DNA of 20,131 bases from Paracoccaceae bacterium (GTDB taxonomy: Bacteria; Pseudomonadota; Alphaproteobacteria; Rhodobacterales; Rhodobacteraceae), in assembly GCA_023254015.1 (NCBI GenBank), contig JALQYS010000483.1:1-20131 (forward strand), given 5' to 3'. The notes below the pieces were generated by a model, which ran no database searches, was not told the origin of the DNA, and saw only the letters and a list, made by a program, of their open reading frames with translations. Below, one piece after another: positions 14,618-20,131 of this stretch. Each line of letters starts with the position of its first letter. Within the stretch, counting starts at the first letter, position 1. The position numbers and the translations under genes are program-made.

Positions 14618-15400
14618 TCACGAACGCGGTGCAGCGTTGCGCTTTTGCAGGTAGCTCAGCAGCATCAGGAACAGCATGCTGACCAGTGAAAGCAGAACTG
14701 CCACCACAACGATTGTCGGCTCCAGCCTGTCGCGCAGCCCGGCAAAGAGGGCGATTGGCAGGGTCATGGAACCGGGGTCCGCGAGGAACAGTGCCAGAAC
14801 CACCTCGTCGAACGAGGTGATGAAGGCGAACACGGCACCCGCAGCAAAGCCTGGCGCGGTCAGCGGCAGGGTGATGGTGAAAAAGCGATAGCGGCGCGAG
14901 GCCCCCATCGAGGCGCCAGCAAGGTCAAGATTGGGATCAAGACCGCGCAGCGAGGTGATGATCGACAGAAAGACCAGGGGTGTCGCCACGATGGAATGGG
15001 CGAGCACCAGCGAGAAGTAGCCCCCGCCGAGCCCGACGCGGCCAAAGGCATAGGCGAAGGCCACAGCCACCACCACCGAGGGCACCACCAGCGGCGAGAC
15101 GAACAGCGCGCTGAGCACGATCTGCGTGCCGCGCCGGGTCATCATCACCCCCATCGCCGCCAGACCGCCGATAATCAAGGACAGCACCGTGACGCCACAG
15201 GCGACCTTGAGGCTGTTCCACATCGGACGGGTCCAGCCCGGCTCTGTCATCACCTTGACGAACCAGTCGAAGGTGAAGCCTTCCATCGGATAGGTCAGGA
15301 AGGACGAAGGATTGAAGGCCAGCGGCCAGACCATCAACAGCGGCAGGATCAGAAAGCCGGAACACAGGACGACGCTGGTCCAATAGATGAAACGTGACAT
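14618..15400 (-). CDS. potC: ABC transporter permease, PotC-like
   Basis: Inner-membrane permease of 260 aa with six predicted helices and the BPD_transp_1 fold. The EAA loop, which contacts the ATPase, is visible as LDLAGASMGASRRYRFFTIT followed by LPLTAPGF. The first helix region (YWTSVVLCSGFLILPLLMVW) and the WFVKVM segment before helix 2 are typical of PotC. ATG 15398-15400 overlaps the TGA of the first permease by one base (TGATG), so the two are translationally coupled. It pairs with the larger permease to form the channel. Confidence 0.9.
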   Translation of the reverse strand: MSRFIYWTSVVLCSGFLILPLLMVWPLAFNPSSFLTYPMEGFTFDWFVKVMTEPGWTRPMWNSLKVACGVTVLSLIIGGLAAMGVMMTRRGTQIVLSALFVSPLVVPSVVVAVAFAYAFGRVGLGGGYFSLVLAHSIVATPLVFLSIITSLRGLDPNLDLAGASMGASRRYRFFTITLPLTAPGFAAGAVFAFITSFDEVVLALFLADPGSMTLPIALFAGLRDRLEPTIVVVAVLLSLVSMLFLMLLSYLQKRNAAPRS

Positions 15401-16575
15401 CAGAGCGTCCTTTCTCGTTTGGCGGTCAGGCGTTGCATGAGTTTACCAAGGCACATCAGCACGACGACAGTGGCCAGCAACAGAACCGAGAGTGCCGCCG
15501 CCATGCCCCAGTTCAGGGTCCGGTTGACGAAATCGGCGATGAAGAACGCCAGCATCTGGTCATTCGGACCCCCGGTCAGGGCAGGGGTGATGTAGAAGCC
15601 CAGGGACAGGATAAAGACCGTGCCGCCCCCGACCGCGACACCGCGCAGGCTTTGCGGGAAATAGACCCGCAGGAAGGTTTCGATCGGACCGGCGCCAAGG
15701 CTGCGCGAGGCATCCGATTGCGATTTCGGAATGGTGCGCATGACGTTAATCATCGGCAGGATGGCAAAGGGCAGCAGCACGTGCGTCATTGCCACCAGCG
15801 CGCCGAGGCGGTTGAAAATCAACTGGATCGGCTCGGACAGCACGCCCAGCCAGATCAGCGAATTGTTGATCAGGCCATGTGTTTGCAGCAGCACGACCCA
15901 GGCCGTGGTCCGCACCAGAACCGAGGTCCAGAAGCTGATCATCACGATGTTCAGAACGATCGAGGCGGTGCGGCGGGTGCCATTGGCGACGGCAAAGGCC
16001 AAAGGATAGCCAACCAGCAAGGTGATCAGTGTCACCTGCAGCGTGATCATCAGGGTGCGCCCCATGACGCGCATGTAAATGTCGTCACCCTCGGCAATCC
16101 TCAGATTGCCCTCGGCGTCGTATTTCAGCCCGGATGCCTTTTGATAATGCCGCCAGGTGATTGCGCCCGCATTCTTGCTGATGATGTCCCAGTATTCGGG
16201 CTCGCCCCAGCGTGCATCAAAGGCCGCCAGACCCGCCATCGTCGGCTCAATGGTGTCGGCCTTTTTGCCCGTGTTGAGGATCAGCGACCGAAAGCCGGAT
16301 TTCTCCTGGTTCAGCATCCGCGAAACTTCGCCCAGCTGCTTTTGATCCAGCACGCCCAGATCGGCGAGGATGGCGGCAGCGCGGGCGTCCGGGTCATCCG
16401 GATCTGTGGCGTTGAACCCGACGAAACGGGTGCCGAGCGCGGTGTTTTCAAGGCTGAGCGAGATCATCGAGCCGATCGGGGCCACGAAAACCAGAAGGAA
16501 GATGGCGGTGGGGATCAGCAGCAGCATAAAGGCTGCGAACCGACTCCCATGGGGCTGGGACTGCGCGTTCGACAT
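15400..16575 (-). CDS. potB: ABC transporter permease, PotB-like with large periplasmic insertion
   Basis: Inner-membrane permease of 391 aa, longer than PotB (~275-285 aa). After helix 1 (AAFMLLLIPTAIFLLVFVAP) comes a hydrophilic segment of about 120 residues (from ENTALGTRFVGFNATDPDDP to EGDDIYMRVMGRT) before helix 2; the remaining helices and the EAA loop (SDASRSLGAGPIETFLRVYFPQ) are normal. Similar inserts occur in alphaproteobacterial Pot-like systems and probably face the periplasm near the binding protein. ATG 16573-16575 (MSNAQSQPHG) with AGG upstream is preferred to a GTG at 16603-16605, which would place extra codons inside the preceding hairpin. Confidence 0.88.
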   Translation of the reverse strand: MSNAQSQPHGSRFAAFMLLLIPTAIFLLVFVAPIGSMISLSLENTALGTRFVGFNATDPDDPDARAAAILADLGVLDQKQLGEVSRMLNQEKSGFRSLILNTGKKADTIEPTMAGLAAFDARWGEPEYWDIISKNAGAITWRHYQKASGLKYDAEGNLRIAEGDDIYMRVMGRTLMITLQVTLITLLVGYPLAFAVANGTRRTASIVLNIVMISFWTSVLVRTTAWVVLLQTHGLINNSLIWLGVLSEPIQLIFNRLGALVAMTHVLLPFAILPMINVMRTIPKSQSDASRSLGAGPIETFLRVYFPQSLRGVAVGGGTVFILSLGFYITPALTGGPNDQMLAFFIADFVNRTLNWGMAAALSVLLLATVVVLMCLGKLMQRLTAKRERTL

Positions 16576-16594
16576 ATTATACCTGCGGTTGGTT

Positions 16595-16629
16595 GCTCCG
16601 GCCACGCGCGGTTGTGCGTTGGCCGGAGC
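16595..16629 (-). promoter_or_regulatory. Intra-operon hairpin between binding-protein and permease genes
   Basis: GCTCCGGCC (16595-16603) and GGCCGGAGC (16621-16629) form a perfect 9-bp stem that extends by ACGC/GCGT after a one-base bulge. It lies in the 83-bp gap between the binding-protein stop and the permease start and has no T-run after it. Such structures stabilise upstream mRNA or cause partial termination, giving more binding protein than permease. Confidence 0.65.
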
Positions 16630-16658
16630 CGTTCAGGAACGTTTCAATCGGTCATGGC

Positions 16659-17690
16659 TTACTGGATGACCCAGTTTGCCCAGCGTTCCGTGAGAGCGTC
16701 GTTGTTTTCGATCCAGAACTCGTCCGAGAAGGACAAGGCATTGGCGTTGTTGGCACCCGCCGGCAGGTTCGCAGCCGCTTCGGGTGCGATCAGGTCGGGT
16801 GCTTTCGAATTCGTCGGGCCATAGGGCATCAGCGCCGAGAATTTCGCTTGGGCAGCGGCGTCATTGGCGATCGCGAAGAATTCCATCGCTTCGGCCTTGA
16901 ACGGCGAGTCCTTCGGAACAGCCCAGACGTCGATGTTGTAGATATGCTCGTTCCAGACGTATTCGAGCGGCTTGCCGTCCTTCTTGGCGCTGATGAAGCG
17001 GCCATTGTAGCCGGTGCTCAGCGCCACGTTGCCCGCCAAAAGCCATTCAACGGGCTGCGAGCCTGCATCCCAGAATTGCATTTCGCTCTTGATCGTGTCC
17101 AGCTTTGCAAAGGCGCGATCCACACCTTCGGGCGTGCTCAGAACTTCGTAGACTTTATCCAGCGGAACGCCGTCGGCAATCAGCGCGCGCTCCAGGTTCA
17201 TGGCCGGTGCGTTTCTGATCCCGCGCTTGCCCGGGAATTTCTCCAGATCGAAGAAATCCGCCCAGCTGTTTGGCGGCTCGGGGAAGGCCTCGGTGTTATA
17301 GCCCATGCCATTGCCGATGATGACGCTGCCGACCGAGCAGTCCTTGCGGGCGGCCGGGATCAGTTCGTCGGCATGGGGCAGGGTATCCCAGTTGATTTCT
17401 TCCAGAAGCCCTTCGTCACAGGCAAGCTGCGCATCGCTGCCGCCCATCATGATCAGATCCCAGATCACATCGCCGGTGTCCGACATGGTCTTGAGTTCGG
17501 CCAAGCCGCCCAGATAGGTGGTTTCAACCAGCTTCAGGCCCTTGGATGCCGCGAAATCCGTGAAATAGGCGGCGCGCTGTGCGTCCTGATAGTTGCCACC
17601 CCATGCCGCGATCGTGAAATCGCGCGCATAGGCGGCAGAGGCCATCGCGAGCGTCGCGATGCAAGTTGCCGTGATTGCAGTATATTTCAT
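16659..17690 (-). CDS. Periplasmic substrate-binding protein of ABC transporter, PotD-like
   Basis: Exported solute-binding protein of 343 aa that captures the transported compound. MKYTAITATCIATLAMASAA with cleavage at AYA-RD is a clear Sec signal peptide. The mature part begins FTIAAWGGNYQDAQRAAYF, and contains TGDVIWDLIMMGGSDAQLAC and the hinge/C-lobe segment WDAGSQPVEWLLAGNVALST, typical of the PotD/SBP_bac_8 group. ATG 17688-17690 is preceded by GGAGGAG five bases upstream, which settles the start; an in-frame codon at 17831 would add 47 unconserved residues and bury the signal peptide. It is the first gene of the operon. Polyamine-type specificity is possible but unproven. Confidence 0.92.
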   Translation of the reverse strand: MKYTAITATCIATLAMASAAYARDFTIAAWGGNYQDAQRAAYFTDFAASKGLKLVETTYLGGLAELKTMSDTGDVIWDLIMMGGSDAQLACDEGLLEEINWDTLPHADELIPAARKDCSVGSVIIGNGMGYNTEAFPEPPNSWADFFDLEKFPGKRGIRNAPAMNLERALIADGVPLDKVYEVLSTPEGVDRAFAKLDTIKSEMQFWDAGSQPVEWLLAGNVALSTGYNGRFISAKKDGKPLEYVWNEHIYNIDVWAVPKDSPFKAEAMEFFAIANDAAAQAKFSALMPYGPTNSKAPDLIAPEAAANLPAGANNANALSFSDEFWIENNDALTERWANWVIQ

Positions 17691-18109
17691 GTTAGCTCCT
17701 CCCGTTGTTGTTGCCAGCGCCGGAGGCGGATCAAGGCGCGTGGCACCGAGTTCCGACTTCTTCGTTTGTTGGAGGGAACGGCACCGGGCTCCTCTTCCCA
17801 CTGCAGTTCTTCCAAGGTTTACGCTAGTCACAGTAAAATTTTTTGTAAATATGTTTAGTTAGATTTTTTTTTGTATGGAAAATATGAGCTTGGGTGATAT
17901 TAGGCGATATGGGGCGTAACCTTACGCGAAACGGGGGAACGGGTCTCGGGCGACTCAGGGCTTGAACGGGCGAATGTGGCGGCGGTGGGCGCCAAGGTGT
18001 CATCTGCAACTCGGGCAGAACCGACGCGACGGCCTGCCTGCGCGGTGGAGCCACGTCTTTTCAACGCTGATATGGCGCGGCGATCGGTGAAAGAAATTGG
18101 GTTTGCGCG
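17691..18109. promoter_or_regulatory. Divergent control region between transporter operon and XRE-cupin regulator
   Basis: This 419-bp non-coding stretch holds a sharply AT-rich patch (about 17818-17905) in GC-rich surroundings, including a run of nine T (17864-17872). TTTAC (17818-17822) faces GTAAA (17833-17837) and again GTAAA (17845-17849), spaced 12 bp apart. Together they form an inverted and a direct repeat that could bind a dimeric HTH protein. On the minus strand TTTACA, then 17 bases, then TAGCGT gives a weak -35/-10 candidate for the operon. GATAT repeats (around 17897 and 17907) lie on the regulator side. By analogy with PuuR-type regulators, the linked protein may bind here; this is inference. 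Confidence 0.5.
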
Positions 18110-18691
18110 ATGGATAGTTTTCACGGGGAAGACCGGAAGCGGATCGGCGAGCGGCTGCGGCTGCGGCGCAAGATGCGTGGCATGTCTCTCAAGGATGTTG
18201 CGAATGGCTCGGGTCTGTCGGTCGGCATGCTCAGCCAAGTCGAGCGCGGACTTACCTCTCCTTCGATCAAGTCGATGCGTGCAATATGTGACGCGCTTGA
18301 GATGCCGGTGAAATGGTTGTTCGAGGGGGGAGAAGCTCAGCATGACAATGATGCGGAATATGTCGTCCGCGCGTCGTCCCGTCGTGAGATCGCCTATAAT
18401 GAAGGCAATTTGTTCAAGCAGATCTTGACACCTGATACCCAGCCCAAGATCCAGATGCTGCGCTTTGTGATGCAGCCGGGTGCAGATTCCGGCGAGCCTT
18501 ATTCCAATGCCGAAGGCGGCAAATGCGGCATCGTGCTTGTCGGAACCATGGAACTTGAGGTGGACGGCCACCGGATGACAATCCGTGAAGGTGACAGCTT
18601 TGCCTTCCCGGCGACAGCGATGGTGCGCTATTGGAATGAGAGTGCGCAGACCTGCGAAGCCTTGTGGATCGTGGCCCCGGCCACGGTCTGA
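18110..18691 (+). CDS. XRE-family transcriptional regulator with C-terminal cupin domain
   Basis: DNA-binding regulator of 193 aa. An N-terminal HTH_XRE domain (about residues 9-65, including MSLKDVANGSGLSVGMLSQV and LTSPSIKSMRAICDALEMPV) is followed by a C-terminal cupin_2 ligand-sensing domain (about 110-185, with GTMELEVDGHRMTIREGDSF). This PuuR-like architecture usually represses or activates the adjacent catabolic genes according to the substrate. It is transcribed divergently from the transporter operon across the AT-rich control region and is the only regulator in the island. ATG 18110-18112 is chosen; no strong Shine-Dalgarno is seen, only a purine-rich GAAAGAAA. It is followed 41 bp later by an IS end. 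Confidence 0.9.
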   Translation: MDSFHGEDRKRIGERLRLRRKMRGMSLKDVANGSGLSVGMLSQVERGLTSPSIKSMRAICDALEMPVKWLFEGGEAQHDNDAEYVVRASSRREIAYNEGNLFKQILTPDTQPKIQMLRFVMQPGADSGEPYSNAEGGKCGIVLVGTMELEVDGHRMTIREGDSFAFPATAMVRYWNESAQTCEALWIVAPATV

Positions 18692-18732
18692 CGCCCGGAC
18701 TTGGTAGATTTGCGTTAGCCATTCAGTCCCGG

Positions 18733-19190
18733 TGACCTGCCCCCCGTTCGTCCCTGGTTCATAACGAGAGTCCTTGGGGTTGTGATCCGCCCCCAACGTC
18801 GGACCGCCCGAAGGCAGAGTTTTCCGGCTTCGCTCAGGGTGACGGGCTGGTGACGCCCCCTGATTTCGTCAGCATGACCGGGACCTTGTTGCCGATCGCG
18901 CCGTGTGCCCGTTCCTCGTTGGAGTATCTGTGCCAAGCCTCCAACTTTTTGTCGCATCTGCGCAAGGGTCAGGAACCAGTGCTGGTTAAGGCATTGTCCG
19001 TCGGTTTGCCGGGCCGCGAGAAGTCGAGCACGCCGCCGCGCTGGCAGGCCCAGAGATCCATGTCGCGCGAGACGAACTCGCTACCCTGTTCAACACGGAT
19101 CGTCTTCGGGTAGCCCGCCGTTCGGCACACCCGGTCGAGCGTCGCAACAACGTCCTCGCCGCGGTAGCCATACCGCACGCCATTTGCCAT
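18733..19190 (-). mobile_element. IS3-family (IS407-like) remnant with one terminal repeat
   Basis: TGACCTGCCCCCC at 18733, the characteristic end of IS407-like IS3 elements, marks the 3' end of a minus-strand element. Its transposase orfB remnant lies inside (18834-19190). No matching 5' end or orfA is seen to the right, where sequence passes into the IS110-linked region, so more than half the element is missing. It is of a different subgroup from the copies at 2119-3315 and 9206-9518. Confidence 0.75.
18834..19190 (-). pseudogene. IS3-family transposase orfB remnant with deletion and frameshifts
   Basis: The first frame reads GYRGEDVVATLDRVCRTAGY, then PKTIRVEQGSEFVSRDMDLW and LDFSRPGKPTDNA, the rve-domain centre; the catalytic second Asp is replaced by Glu (VEQGSEF where the family has VDQG). 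The usual IEAFNGRFRAEC segment with the catalytic Glu is deleted between DNA and LNQHWFLTLA, with a frame change. A second shift near 18945 brings in KLEAWHRYSNEERAHGAIGN and the end VMLTKSGGVTSPSP-stop (TGA 18834-18836). At least three lesions mean no transposase activity. Confidence 0.8.
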
Positions 19191-19502
19191 CGGGCTCGAA
19201 CCATGTATGGATGGCTCCCGCGTGGCAAGGGGGTCTGTGATCTTCGGTAACTGGTCGGGTGCGGCCATGTATTCGGCGTCTCGATTGCGGTTGGCCCGCG
19301 CGCCTTGATGAACGTCCGCGTGAGGGCGACCGGCGACGTGCCATCGGTTCGAACGAGCTGGTCGCGGTCCCTATCAATGGCACGCGCTCTTGACGCTCCG
19401 GTTCGAACGGGGTGTCCCTGCCTTGTGTCCTTCAGTTTGCCATCATCTCACTTTGTCCTCACCATTTCGATCAGGCCGCTCGCGGCCCGGAATTCATCGC
19501 CC
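19191..19502 (-). other. Non-coding, structured stretch beyond an IS110 transposase gene
   Basis: No convincing gene is seen in these 312 bases. They lie immediately 3' of the IS110-family transposase. CGGTTCGAACG occurs twice (19345-19355 and 19399-19409), 54 bp apart. CGTGCCAT (19337-19344) pairs with ATGGCACG (19377-19384), placing one copy in the 32-base loop. GGGCCGCGAGCGGCC-type pairing occurs near 19477-19491. In IS110-family elements the non-coding ends encode a structured bridge RNA; this stretch is a candidate but could equally be mixed debris from the neighbouring IS. Confidence 0.35.
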
Positions 19503-20131
19503 TCACGCCGCCCGCCATACTTCGCCCGTTCGCAGCATGGCCCAGATCCGTCGCGCCATGCGGTTGGCCAGCGCAATGGCCACGACCTTGAGCGGCTTTT
19601 TACCCAGCATGCGTCCCAGCCAGTCCTCGCCCGGATCGGCGCGTTTGCGGGTGTAAATCACCCCCATGGCGCCAAGGTAGAGCCGCCGCCGGATATAGCG
19701 GTTGCCCATTTTGGAGATCGCACCCAATCGCTCCTTTCCTCCGCTCGAATGCGGTTTGGGCGTCAGGCCCAACCAGGCCGACAGGTCGTGTGCCGAACGG
19801 AAGACCGACACATCCGGCAGCGTGGCGACCAGAACGCTGGCCGTGATCGGGCCAATGCCGGGCATCGTTTGCAGCCGCCGTGCAGTCTCATCCTCCTCAG
19901 CAGCGCGGCGCAGATCGGCGGTGATGGTATCGATGCGCACCTTCGTGTCGGTGAATTGCCCGACCAGCAGATCAAGTGGCATGCGCGCCTCGGGCGGCAG
20001 ATCCGCGGCCTCCGCTTCGGCGACGAGGCGGTTCATGTTATGGACGCCTTTCGGCACGACCAAACCGAATTCACCCAGATGTGCGCGGATCGCATTCGCA
20101 AGCTGGGTCAACTGGCGGACGAGAAAGTCCC
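19503..20131 (-). CDS. IS110-family transposase, C-terminal part (gene continues beyond window)
   Basis: The frame is open to the window edge (DFLVRQLTQLANAIRAHLGE), so the N-terminal RuvC-like DEDD domain lies outside. The visible 209 residues contain a coiled-coil-rich linker (EARMPLDLLVGQFTDTKVRI) and the Transposase_20 domain (PF02371): TMPGIGPITASVLVATLPDV, AWLGLTPKPHSSGGKERLGA and SKMGNRYIRRRLYLGAMGVI. The serine near that domain is characteristic of IS110 enzymes, which act as RNA-guided recombinases in characterised members. The C-terminus ends VWRAA at TGA 19503-19505. The visible part is intact, so the element could still be functional. Confidence 0.88.
   Translation of the reverse strand, partial: DFLVRQLTQLANAIRAHLGEFGLVVPKGVHNMNRLVAEAEAADLPPEARMPLDLLVGQFTDTKVRIDTITADLRRAAEEDETARRLQTMPGIGPITASVLVATLPDVSVFRSAHDLSAWLGLTPKPHSSGGKERLGAISKMGNRYIRRRLYLGAMGVIYTRKRADPGEDWLGRMLGKKPLKVVAIALANRMARRIWAMLRTGEVWRAA

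Noticed and set aside
15394..16824. Long plus-strand frame of 476 codons opposite the first permease
   Set aside because: Shadow of high-GC coding sequence; Gln/His/Asp-rich translation without domains.
16659..17831. Longer start of the binding protein at 17831
   Set aside because: It would bury a classical signal peptide; the ATG at 17690 has GGAGGAG at the right distance.
1..20131. CRISPR arrays, tRNA or rRNA genes
   Set aside because: No regularly spaced direct repeats, no cloverleaf-like sequence and no rRNA motifs were noticed on either strand; weak tRNAs could be missed by eye.

Overview
The window looks like an accessory region of an alphaproteobacterium, most likely Rhodobacterales. 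It is GC-rich, almost every gene lies on the minus strand, and the protein families present (two-domain ArsA, VTT and LPG-flippase membrane proteins, Pot-type ABC transporter, XRE-cupin regulator) are typical of that group. The taxonomic call is from memory of protein families, not from a search. The first ~480 bases are an exception: they encode a beta-proteobacterial (Comamonadaceae-like) elongation factor P joined in frame to the end of an unrelated ABC-transporter ATPase, which suggests a chimeric junction.

Layout: (1) 1-966, EF-P/ABC-ATPase chimera. (2) 973-1938, a TIM-barrel sugar-phosphate isomerase/epimerase-like protein. (3) 2119-3315, a decayed IS3-family element (orfA with an early stop, orfB with a 2-nt deletion), which removed all but the last ~50 codons of arsH (3314-3466). 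(4) 3500-8178, a minus-strand cluster transcribed in the order rhodanese, VTT (TVP38/TMEM64) membrane protein, LPG-synthase-type membrane protein, 55-aa protein, ArsA. The three middle genes are joined by two ATGA overlaps. (5) 8387-9518, a graveyard: broken ccdAB toxin-antitoxin genes, the start of a CIA30-domain protein, the C-terminus of a Tn3-family transposase with its 38-bp terminal repeat, and a scrambled IS3-type transposase. (6) 9652-18691, an intact catabolic/transport island. (7) 18733-20131, another IS3 remnant, a structured non-coding stretch, and the C-terminal part of an IS110-family transposase that runs off the window.

The island in (6) is the most coherent biology. A divergent XRE-cupin regulator (+) faces a minus-strand operon: periplasmic binding protein, two permeases, PotA-like ATPase, small cupin, DAO-type FAD oxidoreductase, DMT-family permease, and flavin amine oxidase. 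The arrangement resembles putrescine/polyamine (Puu/Pot) uptake and oxidation. However, gamma-glutamylputrescine synthetase, aldehyde dehydrogenase and hydrolase are all missing from the window, and there are two different flavin oxidases. The substrate is therefore open: some amine, amino acid or opine-like compound. A strong hairpin after the binding-protein gene and another after the last gene fit a single operon with extra expression of the binding protein.

The island and the ArsA cluster are both bordered by broken mobile elements of at least five kinds, so this stretch has been assembled and trimmed by repeated insertion and deletion.
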